Shown here piece by piece: positions 45,506 through 54,451 of a stretch of 64,000 nt of DNA. Both the position numbers and the translations under genes were made by a program. How positions within the stretch are numbered: the first letter of the stretch is position 1; each line of letters opens with the position of its first letter. The notes under the pieces are model-generated. The model was not told where the DNA came from. It did not search any database and saw only the letters and a list, made by a program, of their open reading frames with translations. Source of the DNA: a bacterium (GTDB taxonomy: Bacteria > SAR324 > XYD2-FULL-50-16); NCBI GenBank assembly GCA_018829445.1, contig JAHJTV010000034.1:1-64000 (forward strand), given 5' to 3'.

Positions 45506-45536
45506 AAAGGTCGGGAATTACACCCGACCTTTTTTT
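45506..45536 (+). terminator. Intrinsic terminator/attenuator between dctP and dctQ
   Basis: AAAGGTCGGG (45506-45515) pairs with CCCGACCTTT (45523-45532) and is followed by T residues up to 45536. It should stop part of the transcripts after dctP, giving more binding protein than membrane subunits. Confidence 0.8.
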
Positions 45537-45570
45537 AGGTATTTTTCACGTTTTGTACACCAAAGGCATT

Positions 45571-46086
45571 ATGAAAGCAATCTGGTCTTTCTTTGATCGC
45601 TTAGAGGGTAAAATGAGGGCACTAGCTGCCGCTTGTTTAGTGGGGATGGTCTTGATGACCTGCGCCGATATCACTGGAAATTTCTTTGACGAACCTATTT
45701 TTGGCTCTGAAGAGATTGTAAGTTTTCTTATGGTGCTTGTGATAGCGCTAACGCTTCCATTCTCTCACATGGAGAGGATTCACGTGGGGGTCGAAATTGT
45801 GTTTCGGTTACTACCAGCTAAAGTGCAGATACTTCTAAAGATTTTTACAGATTTTTTGTCACTTTTACTGATGATAACCATCACCGTTATGATGTTTTCT
45901 TACGGCTATGACACATGGATCTCCGGCGAAATTTCCATGAACCTCGGATTTCCGGAATATATGGTTATTTTTGCTCTGGCAGCTTGTTTTTTAGTTCTCA
46001 ACTTTTACATTCTGAGAGACATTATTATCATCAAAGATCTTAAAAATATAATTATTTCAGCTCAAAAAGAAAAAGGGGACGCATGA
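45571..46086 (+). CDS. dctQ: TRAP transporter small membrane subunit (DctQ family), second system
   Basis: A 171-residue protein with four helices. Seen: FGSEEIVSFLMVLVIALTLP and SHMERIHVGVEIVF, the typical DctQ stretch between helices 2 and 3. The open frame reaches back to 45490 through the terminator, so ATG 45571 is chosen as start. It overlaps dctM by four bases (ATGA), a sign of coupled translation. Confidence 0.88.
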   Translation: MKAIWSFFDRLEGKMRALAAACLVGMVLMTCADITGNFFDEPIFGSEEIVSFLMVLVIALTLPFSHMERIHVGVEIVFRLLPAKVQILLKIFTDFLSLLLMITITVMMFSYGYDTWISGEISMNLGFPEYMVIFALAACFLVLNFYILRDIIIIKDLKNIIISAQKEKGDA

Positions 46087-47396
46087 GTCCAACATTTATA
46101 GGAATTTTCGGCATTTTAATCATGCTGGTAATCTTTTTGACAAGAATGTCCGTGGCTTATGTTATGGCACTTGTCGGTTTTATCGGTTTCGGTATTCTGA
46201 TATCCTTTGAGGGATCACTGAATCTTCTTTCACGAACAATTTACGGATCTTTCTCCTCTTATGATCTGACAACCATCCCACTGTTCATTTTGATGGGGCA
46301 GATCGCATTCAACAGTGGCATCAGCAAGCGCCTCTATAACACTGCCTATAAATTCCTTGGATTTGTCAGGGGTGGACTGGCAATGGCCACAGTTGCCTCC
46401 TGTACTGCATTCGGTGCAGTCTGCGGATCAAGTCCGGCTACGGCTTCTATCATGACAACTGTCGGTATGCCTGAAATGAAGCGTTACAACTACACAAACG
46501 ATCTTGCTGCAGGTTCAGTTGCATCAGGTGGTGGTTTGGGAATGATTATGCCTCCCAGTGTTGTTTTGATTATTTATGGAATAATGACAGAGCAGTCCAT
46601 TGGAGCGCTCTTTGTTGCTGGCATTATCCCCGCCATATTGCTAACGGTACTTTTTATTATCTGTATTTATATCACCTGTTCATTATCACCGGAGAAGGGA
46701 CCGGCCGGGGAGAGGTTTTCATGGAAGGAGAGAATAAAATCTCTTACCGGTTTAGTAGACACGCTGATTGTTTTTTTTGTTTCCATCGGAGGATTGTTTA
46801 TGGGCTTTTTCTCCCCAACACAATCTGCGGCAGTGGGAGCGGCGGGGGTCATCATCATATCCGTTCTTCGAAAACAACTGACCTGGGATTCATTTTTAAA
46901 AGCCTTGTATGAAACACTAAGTACTTCCTGCATGGTTCTATTTTTGATCGCCGGTGCGGTTGTCTTCAGTAAGTTTTTGGCTGTAACGAGGATTCCATTT
47001 GATATTGCCACCTGGGTAAGCGGATTGGATTTCCCACCTTTTATAATAATGGCAATTATCATTTTCATCTATTTTCTCGGTGGGTGTTTCATGGACTCCC
47101 TGGGATTGATAATGTTGACGATCCCGATCTTCTTTCCGGTAGTAATAGGTCTGGGGTATGATCCCATCTGGTTTGGAATCATCATCGTGTTGGTTGCCGA
47201 GATGGGGGTTATTACGCCACCAGTGGGATTGAATGTTTATGTTGTTTATGGGGTGTCAAAAAGCGTTGTGGGCGAGATACAACTTGAAACGATATTTAAG
47301 GGGATCTTCCCGTTTTTGATCTCGGTCGTTGTGGGAATCATCATTCTAATTATCTTCCCCCAGATTATTCTGTTCCTGCCCAACATAATGTACTAA
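46083..47396 (+). CDS. dctM: TRAP transporter large membrane subunit (DctM family), second system
   Basis: A 437-residue carrier with about twelve helices. Seen: DLTTIPLFILMGQIAFNSGI, CTAFGAVCGSSPATASIMTT, GGGLGMIMPPSVVLIIYGIM and the closing GVITPPVGLNVYVVYGV, all standard DctM blocks. It completes the second TRAP system, which differs clearly from the one at 5.6-8.6 kb. A strong terminator follows nine bases after the stop. Confidence 0.94.
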   Translation: MSPTFIGIFGILIMLVIFLTRMSVAYVMALVGFIGFGILISFEGSLNLLSRTIYGSFSSYDLTTIPLFILMGQIAFNSGISKRLYNTAYKFLGFVRGGLAMATVASCTAFGAVCGSSPATASIMTTVGMPEMKRYNYTNDLAAGSVASGGGLGMIMPPSVVLIIYGIMTEQSIGALFVAGIIPAILLTVLFIICIYITCSLSPEKGPAGERFSWKERIKSLTGLVDTLIVFFVSIGGLFMGFFSPTQSAAVGAAGVIIISVLRKQLTWDSFLKALYETLSTSCMVLFLIAGAVVFSKFLAVTRIPFDIATWVSGLDFPPFIIMAIIIFIYFLGGCFMDSLGLIMLTIPIFFPVVIGLGYDPIWFGIIIVLVAEMGVITPPVGLNVYVVYGVSKSVVGEIQLETIFKGIFPFLISVVVGIIILIIFPQIILFLPNIMY

Positions 47397-47404
47397 TGAG
47401 CATA

Positions 47405-47434
47405 AAAGAACAGCCATGAAAGGCTGTTCTTTTA
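47405..47434 (+). terminator. Rho-independent terminator of the second TRAP operon
   Basis: AAAGAACAGCC (47405-47415) and GGCTGTTCTTT (47422-47432) form an 11-bp perfect stem followed by T residues. Confidence 0.88.
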
Positions 47435-47753
47435 ATTCCAAAATCAGAATTATTTTGGAATCGGGTGGTCATTTTCCTTTGTTTAAAGCATGCCTTGCCT
47501 GTAAACGGATTAACTTCGTTAAAAAAAGATACCGCTCACTCAGAATCACTCGTAAACACAAATCAAGAAAAAAATTTTTAAAAAACATAATACTGGAACA
47601 GTATCTGCAGAAGCATGCTATAAATTCTTCGCAGCTTGTCACGAGGAGATTGGACCTTTTTAAGATGGATTTTGCTATCCGATCAATCTAAAACGCAGCA
47701 TTGTAATCAAACCAATTGTGGTCCTAAGTGTAAAAATGTAACAGGAGAAGACA
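47435..47753. other. Leader region of the molybdenum enzyme block
   Basis: No credible gene; the 91-codon frame that starts inside the terminator hairpin has a skewed, lysine- and arginine-rich composition and no Shine-Dalgarno. The stretch holds a candidate sigma-54 promoter at 47594-47609 and the strong ribosome-binding site of the ferredoxin gene. Confidence 0.45.
47594..47609 (+). promoter_or_regulatory. Candidate sigma-54 promoter upstream of the ferredoxin-NrfD-Mo operon
   Basis: TGGAACAGTATCTGCA has the exact GG-N10-GC spacing and matches TGGCACRNNNNTTGCW with two mismatches. It is 145 bases before the ATG at 47754. It is the weakest of the sigma-54 sites listed. Confidence 0.5.
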
Positions 47754-48518
47754 ATGAGATGGGGAATGGTAATAGATTTAACAAAATGCATGAGATGTCA
47801 TGGTTGTGTTGCCGCCTGCAGGGTTGAACACTTCCTGCCTTATGGAATTGCATGGGTGAAGTTGATATCCTACGAAGTCGAGGATAAGTATGAGGTGGAT
47901 GTTTCCACCTGGGCCGTCCGCTGCAACCAATGCAAGGATGCACCGTGTGTTGATGTCTGCCCGACAGAAGCAACTCATCAACGACCGGATGGGATAGTTG
48001 AAATCGATCCCAATCTTTGTATGGGATGTCGGTATTGCGTTATCGCTTGCCCCTATCAGAATCGGTCCTATCTATCAAAGGACAAGATGATGAATTACTT
48101 TCCAAATCACGAGAAAACGCGATTTGAAAAAATGAGGGATAAAAAATATCCCCATCAGATAGGAACGACACAGAAGTGTAATTTCTGTGCTGAAAAAATC
48201 GATGCCGGAATACCGAAAGGTCTTAAACCCGGTGTGGATAGAGATGCAACTCCAGCCTGTGTGAATACCTGCCAGGCAAGAGCGTTGACTTTTGGCGATT
48301 TGGATGATCCGCAAAGCAACGTTTCAAAACTTATCAGAAGTAGGAAAGGTATTCAGCTCCATTCAGAATACGGCACCGATCCTTCAGTTTATTATATTGA
48401 TGGAAAGATTGGCGGTCATGATAACATCGCTCCGAAAGAGGCTCGAACCGGTTACGGTATGGAAAAATTAAGTTCGGTTCAAGCGGATGCAAAAGATAAA
48501 CTCACACAGGTAAAATAG
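47754..48518 (+). CDS. Four-cluster ferredoxin subunit of a DMSO-reductase-family complex (DmsB/PsrB/NrfC type)
   Basis: A 254-residue electron-transfer subunit. Seen: four cysteine groups, CMRCHGCVAAC (12-22), CNQCKDAPCVDVCP, CMGCRYCVIACP and CNFCAEKI with CVNTC, enough for four [4Fe-4S] clusters. Known: such subunits carry electrons between the catalytic molybdenum subunit and the membrane NrfD-type subunit. No signal peptide is present, so it acts on the cytoplasmic side. Strong Shine-Dalgarno (AGGAGA). It is the first gene of an operon with the NrfD and catalytic genes. Confidence 0.93.
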   Translation: MRWGMVIDLTKCMRCHGCVAACRVEHFLPYGIAWVKLISYEVEDKYEVDVSTWAVRCNQCKDAPCVDVCPTEATHQRPDGIVEIDPNLCMGCRYCVIACPYQNRSYLSKDKMMNYFPNHEKTRFEKMRDKKYPHQIGTTQKCNFCAEKIDAGIPKGLKPGVDRDATPACVNTCQARALTFGDLDDPQSNVSKLIRSRKGIQLHSEYGTDPSVYYIDGKIGGHDNIAPKEARTGYGMEKLSSVQADAKDKLTQVK

Positions 48519-48528
48519 GAGATAGAAG

Positions 48529-49482
48529 ATGCAGCATACACGACGTCAATGGTTAGTTTCCCATGAGTGGATGGTTAAACCGATGCACCAGACTGATTGG
48601 ATCCAACGGGAAGGTCTGTTGATCTGGCTGACAGAGGTTTTTGGCAGTTTAGGAACCGGCCTGTACCTGGTTTCCATTTTTGTCAACAATTGGTGGGGGG
48701 CCCTAATTGGTTGGTTTATTGTAATGGCCATCAAGCTTCCGATTCACTTGATTTATCTTGGCAAACCTACCCGGTTTTGGCGGGCGTTACCTCCCTTTAC
48801 TAAAGCCTGGAGAACGTCATGGATAGCCAGAGGGTTCTTTTTTACAGTTTTATTTTCCGGTTTTGGTTTTATACAATTGGTGATCGGTTTTATTTTAATG
48901 ACCAACGGTCAAGCCGCTGGAATTGGCATGGAAACCCTTTATGGCCTTGATATCACGTTTAGAGTCTTGGGAGGCTTTGCCGCCATTTTAACAGGAATCT
49001 ACACCGGGTTCATGTTGAGTTTCTGTAAAAGTTTGCCTTTCTGGAATACCGGTTTACTACCCGTCGTTATAGTAAACGCCGGTATCGCAGATGGATTGGC
49101 ATTGGTAATGGGAATTGGTCTTTATACAGGGGGTGTGGATATCCTCACGTTGGAAGCCGTGACTCGAATCCTCTTGCTGGTTAACATTCTGTTGATCAGT
49201 ACCTACCTGCTGAATTCAACCTATCGCTCAGATACAGCTAAATTATCCTCAAAAGAGCTGGTAGCAGGGAAGTTAGCAATCCATTTCTGGTTGGGGGTTA
49301 TTGTGATGGGAATTGCAGTTCCTTTGGTAATTTCTCTAATTGGTTACTTTGGCAGTGAGGTTAGTCATTCAGTATTAATTGTAGCAATTATCTGCCATAC
49401 CGTGGGCGCTTTTGCTCTCAAGTACTGTATCCTCAAAGTGGGTATTTACCAGCCTTTACTCTCAAACGGAACTATACAATAG
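48529..49482 (+). CDS. NrfD/PsrC-like quinone-interacting membrane subunit
   Basis: A 317-residue membrane protein with about eight helices, ten bases after the ferredoxin gene. Seen: hydrophobic helices such as WWGALIGWFIVMAIKLPIHL, the RFWRALPPF loop (the conserved G-K-P-x-R-F-W of NrfD proteins), and WIARGFFFTVLFSGFGFI. Known: NrfD proteins carry no heme and exchange electrons with menaquinone. With the ferredoxin and a molybdenum subunit it forms a three-part membrane enzyme. Because the partners lack export signals, the active site faces the cytoplasm (inference). Confidence 0.88.
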   Translation: MQHTRRQWLVSHEWMVKPMHQTDWIQREGLLIWLTEVFGSLGTGLYLVSIFVNNWWGALIGWFIVMAIKLPIHLIYLGKPTRFWRALPPFTKAWRTSWIARGFFFTVLFSGFGFIQLVIGFILMTNGQAAGIGMETLYGLDITFRVLGGFAAILTGIYTGFMLSFCKSLPFWNTGLLPVVIVNAGIADGLALVMGIGLYTGGVDILTLEAVTRILLLVNILLISTYLLNSTYRSDTAKLSSKELVAGKLAIHFWLGVIVMGIAVPLVISLIGYFGSEVSHSVLIVAIICHTVGAFALKYCILKVGIYQPLLSNGTIQ

Positions 49483-49509
49483 GTTGAACAACTAAAAAGG
49501 GAACTGAAA

Positions 49510-51720
49510 ATGAGTGAACAAAAAGTCGTACTTACAACCTGCAAAAGCTGTCATGGCGGCTGCGGAGTCAAAGTGACGGTGGAAGATAATGCCATCGTTC
49601 ATATTGAAGGCAATCAGGACTCCCTGACCAGGGGAACCATGTGCGCCAAGGGATTATCCAGCATACAGCATATTGATAACCCCTATCGTCTCAAGTATCC
49701 GATTAAACAAGTTGGACCCAAAGGCGAGGGAAATTGGGAAAGGATCAGCTGGGAAGAAGCCCTCGATACCATTGAGAAAAAAATAAAAGAAGCTCAAGCT
49801 AACTACGGCCCTGAATCTCTCGCGGTTTCGCAGGGGACCGGCAGGGGATATAACCGATATATTCATAGATTTGCCAGATCGGCAGGAACAGCCAACGTTA
49901 TTTCTCCGGGATATGTCTGCCATAGTCCGCGGTTGGGGTTATACGGACTGGTAACCGGTTATGGAAGACTGTATTGCGATTATCATGGCTGGGGAGGAGT
50001 TTTTCCCAAAACCCAGATCATGTGGGCCAAGCAATTGGAAATCAGCAGTGCCGATTCGGAAATGTGCAATTGGTTTATCCAGTCTCTGGATCATTGTAAA
50101 AATCTGATTATTATTGATCCCAGGGCCAGCGCATACGCTACCAGGGCAACCCTCTGGCTACAACCCAGACCAGGTTCAGACTGCGCCCTTGCCATGGGAA
50201 TGATGAACGTTATTTTTAAAGAGGAACTTTGGGACAAGGATTTTGTAGACAACTGGACTTTCGGCTTTGAGGAGCTAAGACAAAGAGTTGAACCTTTTAC
50301 CCCGGAGAAAACAGAAGAACTCACCTGGGTGCCAAAAGAGAAGATAATTGAAGCTGCAAGGCTGTTTGCCATTGATACCCCGGGTTGTATCCAAGTGGGA
50401 AGTTCCTTGGAACGACAGGCCAATTGCGGACACACCTTAAGAGCCATCACCTGTCTGATGGGCATGGCGGGTAACATCGAGGCTCCGGGAAGTATGGTGA
50501 GCTGGGTATTACCGGAAACCGGATTGATTGAAGATTTTTTTCTTGAGCTGCCCATTACCGACGAAATGCGAAGTAAGATCATTGGAATTGATAAATATAA
50601 GATGGGTGCGGCACGAACCTGTAACCCCGACACTATGGTGAAGGCGATTCTTTCGGGAGACGCCCCGATACAGGTCTGGCTTAGCGTAGGCGGACAGCAG
50701 ATCGTTCATATGGCCAATACCACAGAAGTGGTGAAGGCCATTGAAAAGGTTCCTTTTATGGTTCATGTGGATCTGTTCATGGGTCCCATGGCCGAAGCCG
50801 CCGATATTGTATTGCCGGCAGCACATTGGCTGGAGCTTAATGATGTCTACGATATGCATCCCCGGTTTATGATCGAAGCCCACAACAAAGTGCTTGATCC
50901 CCCGGGAGAAGCTCAATCGGATGCCTGGATCTTCAATGAAATCGGTAAAAGAGTTGCGCCCGAACACTGGTTTGAGTCCGAAGAGGCGATGTTGGATTAC
51001 CAGGTGCGAAAAGGGATGGGCAACCAGATGAAATGGAAGGATTTCAGTGAGAAACTGGTTAGCGGATGCTGGGGAGAAGACCAGGTTTATTATAAATACA
51101 AAACCGATTATTGGCGAGAGGGTGGAGGGTTTCCCAGCCCGACCGGTAAATTTGAATTCTATTCCAAACACCTGGAAAGTCTTGGATACGATCCTCTTCC
51201 GGTATTCAGGGAGCCAGGGGAAAGTCCATATCGAACACCGGAATTGTACAAGGAATATCCATTGGTAATGAGCAGCGGATTTCGGTCTCCTTTTTATTTC
51301 CTGGCCCAGTATCGTAACATTCCATGGTTAAGAAGTTTTATGGAATATCCGATCGCCCAGATGCATCCTGATACGGCTGATAAATATGGAATCTCTGATG
51401 GAGACTGGATCTGGATTGAATCACCACGAGGAAGAATCAGACAAAGAGCAAGGGTTTTCCCTGGAATCCTGGAAGGCATGGTGATGACAACCGGAAACTG
51501 GTTTTATCCTGAAGAACCTGCCAAAGGGTACCATGGGGTGCGAATCTCAAATCCCAATGTCTTAACCAGCAACGATCATTTGGATCCCATGTATGGCTCG
51601 CCGGATCTGACCTGTTTGCTCTGCAAGGTTTATAAGTGCAAAGAGGAAGACCTGCAAGAAAACGTTTTTAAAACTGACGAATTTGGATTTATAAATAAAT
51701 CCTCTACAGACGTAGTTTAG
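49510..51720 (+). CDS. Cytoplasmic Mo/W-bis-MGD oxidoreductase catalytic subunit (DMSO reductase superfamily)
   Basis: A 736-residue enzyme. Seen: an N-terminal [4Fe-4S] site with Cys11, Cys14, Cys18 and Cys45, the metal-binding Cys137 in GYVCHSPRLG, WERISWEEALDTIEKKI, the cofactor-binding IIIDPRASAYATRATLWLQP and a C-terminal molydopterin-binding barrel from about 600. There is no Tat signal. Known: a metal-binding Cys is found in nitrate reductase (Nap), polysulfide reductase and acetylene hydratase relatives. Length and alignment resemble acetylene hydratase, but that enzyme's catalytic Asp after the second cluster Cys is His15 here, and it has no ferredoxin or NrfD partner, so a redox function is favoured. 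Substrate unknown; aromatic hydroxylation or dehydroxylation is an inference from the neighbours. Confidence 0.9.
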   Translation: MSEQKVVLTTCKSCHGGCGVKVTVEDNAIVHIEGNQDSLTRGTMCAKGLSSIQHIDNPYRLKYPIKQVGPKGEGNWERISWEEALDTIEKKIKEAQANYGPESLAVSQGTGRGYNRYIHRFARSAGTANVISPGYVCHSPRLGLYGLVTGYGRLYCDYHGWGGVFPKTQIMWAKQLEISSADSEMCNWFIQSLDHCKNLIIIDPRASAYATRATLWLQPRPGSDCALAMGMMNVIFKEELWDKDFVDNWTFGFEELRQRVEPFTPEKTEELTWVPKEKIIEAARLFAIDTPGCIQVGSSLERQANCGHTLRAITCLMGMAGNIEAPGSMVSWVLPETGLIEDFFLELPITDEMRSKIIGIDKYKMGAARTCNPDTMVKAILSGDAPIQVWLSVGGQQIVHMANTTEVVKAIEKVPFMVHVDLFMGPMAEAADIVLPAAHWLELNDVYDMHPRFMIEAHNKVLDPPGEAQSDAWIFNEIGKRVAPEHWFESEEAMLDYQVRKGMGNQMKWKDFSEKLVSGCWGEDQVYYKYKTDYWREGGGFPSPTGKFEFYSKHLESLGYDPLPVFREPGESPYRTPELYKEYPLVMSSGFRSPFYFLAQYRNIPWLRSFMEYPIAQMHPDTADKYGISDGDWIWIESPRGRIRQRARVFPGILEGMVMTTGNWFYPEEPAKGYHGVRISNPNVLTSNDHLDPMYGSPDLTCLLCKVYKCKEEDLQENVFKTDEFGFINKSSTDVV

Positions 51721-51808
51721 ATCTTTTTTTTAACCGTGATGTCGAATTTATTAATTTTTCAGCCAGTTTATAATCTAATGCCTGAATATATGAGGAGGAT
51801 GTAATATT

Positions 51809-54451
51809 ATGGCGAAAGGGACAACTGAAAAACGCAAGAAGACCAGTGTAAACACCAAAGTGGATAAAACCGTCGTAAGAGCATTGGCTCTTGGTGGTTT
51901 GCTTGGTGGTTGCGACCCTTCCTGTGTCGATGTAAAAGATGGAAAAATCGTGCGTATCCGGCCAATGCATTTTGACTGGAAATACGAAAGAGCAAGCTTT
52001 AATCCCTGGAAGTTTGAAAGAGACGGCAAGGTGCTGGAATCAAATTTTAAAGGAATGCCTTCTCCTTGGTCGTTATCCTATAAAAAAAGGGCATATTCAT
52101 CCAACCGGATCAAGTACCCTTTAAAACGTGTTGATTGGGATCCGAACGGTGACCGCAATACGCAAAATCGTGGAAAAAGCAAATACGTTAGAATTTCCTG
52201 GGATGAAGCAACCGATATTATTGTCAGCGAAATCAAACGAATTCACAAAGAATATGGCCCCTTGGCTATTTTGGCACAGGGTGATGGACATGGTGAATGT
52301 AAAACCATTAACACACCTCACGGGCATCAGGCTCGATTGCTGGACATGTTGGGCGGATTTACCCAGCAGGTTCGTAATCCCGACAGTTGGGAAGGATTTT
52401 ACTGGGGCTCCAAACATGTCTGGGGACAAGGTATTGTTGGTATGATGGACCCTTCCGGTAACTGTATGAAGGATATGTCAGAAAACTGCGACATGGTTCT
52501 TTTCTGGGGCTGTGATCCGGAAACGACTCCATGGGGTTTTGTAGGACAGTTTGCCAGTCGGCTTTGTTACTACTGGACGGAACTGGGAATCAACCAGGTT
52601 TATATCTGCCCGGATCTTAACTACGGAGCAGCTGTTCATGCGAACAAGTGGATTCCGATCCTGCCGAACACCGATGCCGCAATGCAACTGGCCATCATCT
52701 ATACCTGGCTGAAAGAGGGAACATACAACAAGGAGTATGTAAAAACTCACACGGTTGGTATGGACAAAGTCGAAGCTTATGTGAACGGTGAAGAAGATGG
52801 TATCCCCAAAACTCCGGAATGGGCTTCCAAGAAATGCGGTGTTCCCGAATGGACCATCAAAGCCCTGGCTCGTGAATTTGCCAAGAAGGTTACCTCCATC
52901 GCCCACTATTTCGGTGGATCTATGTTCAGGGGACCTTACTCTCATGAACCGGCACGACTGGAATGTATTCTGTTGGGAATGCAGGGTCTTGGGGCTCCTG
53001 GCGTACATCAGGTTCAGATTACATATGGTGGCATGCCGAGACCTGAAGGACTGGAAAGTACCAGATTCTTCAATCCTCAGCTCAGTGAGCGACTAACCAG
53101 ACCTACCATGACAACTATCAGGGCCTGGGGGAAACAATTGATTCCCAAAACCATGATCCATACAGCCATTCTTAATCCTCCTTTAACCTTCTGGGGAAAT
53201 GGTGGGATTGAGGAACCGGTTGATGATCAATTCATTGAATATAAATACCCCATCGCCAAAGAAGATGGTGGTACTGAAATTCACATGATGTGGACTGATA
53301 CTCCTTGTCGGATTACTTGCTGGAACTGTGGTCATGAAACCATTGTCGCCGAACGTGATCCTAAGATTGAATTTATCGTTGCTCAACATCCCTGGCTGGA
53401 AAATGATTGTATTTATGCAGACATCATTCTTCCTACCAACACCAACTTGGAAGTGGATGATATCGTAACCAATACACGTCAGGGAACTCAGCATCATTCC
53501 GTGATACTGATGAACAAAGCGATTGAGCCGGTGGGCGAGTCCAAGAGTGATTACGAAGCGGTTCTTGAAGTTGCAAAAAAACTTGGAAAAGGCGACCAGT
53601 TCTCGGAAAATAAAACAACCAAGGATCTGCAACAGGAAGTATTCAGCAACATGAAACTTGAGAAGTTCATCACCTGGGAAAAATTTGAAGAGAACCAGTA
53701 TATGGTGCTGCCTACAGCGAAAGACTGGGAAGATGATGTAGTCGGGCTGCGACCCTTCCACGATGATCCGGAGAAAAACCCGCTGCCGACACCAACTGGA
53801 AAACTGGAGTTCTACTCAGCATCTATTGCTAAAAACTTTCCGGAAGACAGAGAAAGACCTCCCATTCCGAAGTGGGTTGAAAAGAGTGCCATGCACGATG
53901 AGCGAGTATCAAGCCAAAGAGCAAACGCTTATCCGCTGCTTCTGATGTCAAATCATGGTCGCTGGAGAGTTCACTCACAGGCAGACGATGTGACTTGGAG
54001 TCGTGAAGTTGAAACCTGCAAGGTTAAAGGCTGGGATGGTTATCTATACGAACCCTGCTGGATTCATCCTTCTGATGCTAAAGCACGAGGAATCGTGATG
54101 GGTGATATTGTCAAAGTTCACAATGAACGTGGCATTGTTCTCTGTGGTGCTCGTGTCTGGGAACGAGTCATGCCTGGTGTTGCATATGTTGATCATGGAG
54201 CACGACATGATCCCATTATTCCTGGTATCATTGATCGGGGTGGAGCCATCAACTGTATTTCCGGTGAAGGTATTACTTCTGAAAAATGTGTAGGACAAGC
54301 AACCAGTGGATATTTAGTAGAGGTTTCCAAGGTCTCTGGAGCTGAAATGGACCAATGGAAAACAGATTATCCTGAAGCATTTAGTCGAGATTATGATCCT
54401 GCAGCCGGTCTGCGCTTTGAAGCCTGGGTAGAAAAAGGAGGTAAGAAATGA
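51809..54451 (+). CDS. Transhydroxylase/resorcinol hydroxylase-like Mo enzyme, large subunit (AthL family, divergent)
   Basis: An 880-residue member of the pyrogallol-phloroglucinol transhydroxylase (AthL) family. Seen: KYPLKRVDWDPNGDRNTQNR, ISWDEATDIIVSEI, His161 in AILAQGDGHGE (where AthL has the active-site His144) and Asp192-Ser193-Trp194 in RNPDSWEGFYWG (Asp174-Ser175-Trp176 in AthL of Pelobacter acidigallici, with Ser the molybdenum ligand). A shift of one residue separates His and Ser from the AthL spacing. Between them the sequence differs strongly from AthL. Known: this family also contains resorcinol hydroxylase of denitrifiers. The partner small subunit has four cluster motifs, not three, so redox chemistry with an outside acceptor is likely (inference). 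Shine-Dalgarno GAGGAGG; a TATAAT box lies at 51769. Confidence 0.85.
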   Translation: MAKGTTEKRKKTSVNTKVDKTVVRALALGGLLGGCDPSCVDVKDGKIVRIRPMHFDWKYERASFNPWKFERDGKVLESNFKGMPSPWSLSYKKRAYSSNRIKYPLKRVDWDPNGDRNTQNRGKSKYVRISWDEATDIIVSEIKRIHKEYGPLAILAQGDGHGECKTINTPHGHQARLLDMLGGFTQQVRNPDSWEGFYWGSKHVWGQGIVGMMDPSGNCMKDMSENCDMVLFWGCDPETTPWGFVGQFASRLCYYWTELGINQVYICPDLNYGAAVHANKWIPILPNTDAAMQLAIIYTWLKEGTYNKEYVKTHTVGMDKVEAYVNGEEDGIPKTPEWASKKCGVPEWTIKALAREFAKKVTSIAHYFGGSMFRGPYSHEPARLECILLGMQGLGAPGVHQVQITYGGMPRPEGLESTRFFNPQLSERLTRPTMTTIRAWGKQLIPKTMIHTAILNPPLTFWGNGGIEEPVDDQFIEYKYPIAKEDGGTEIHMMWTDTPCRITCWNCGHETIVAERDPKIEFIVAQHPWLENDCIYADIILPTNTNLEVDDIVTNTRQGTQHHSVILMNKAIEPVGESKSDYEAVLEVAKKLGKGDQFSENKTTKDLQQEVFSNMKLEKFITWEKFEENQYMVLPTAKDWEDDVVGLRPFHDDPEKNPLPTPTGKLEFYSASIAKNFPEDRERPPIPKWVEKSAMHDERVSSQRANAYPLLLMSNHGRWRVHSQADDVTWSREVETCKVKGWDGYLYEPCWIHPSDAKARGIVMGDIVKVHNERGIVLCGARVWERVMPGVAYVDHGARHDPIIPGIIDRGGAINCISGEGITSEKCVGQATSGYLVEVSKVSGAEMDQWKTDYPEAFSRDYDPAAGLRFEAWVEKGGKK

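Noticed and set aside
47416..47691. A 91-codon frame after the second TRAP operon
   Set aside because: Its start codon lies in the loop of the terminator hairpin and its composition is basic and low in coding character.
49510..51720. Acetylene hydratase
   Set aside because: Similar length and cluster layout, but His replaces the catalytic Asp and there are ferredoxin and NrfD partners, which acetylene hydratase lacks.
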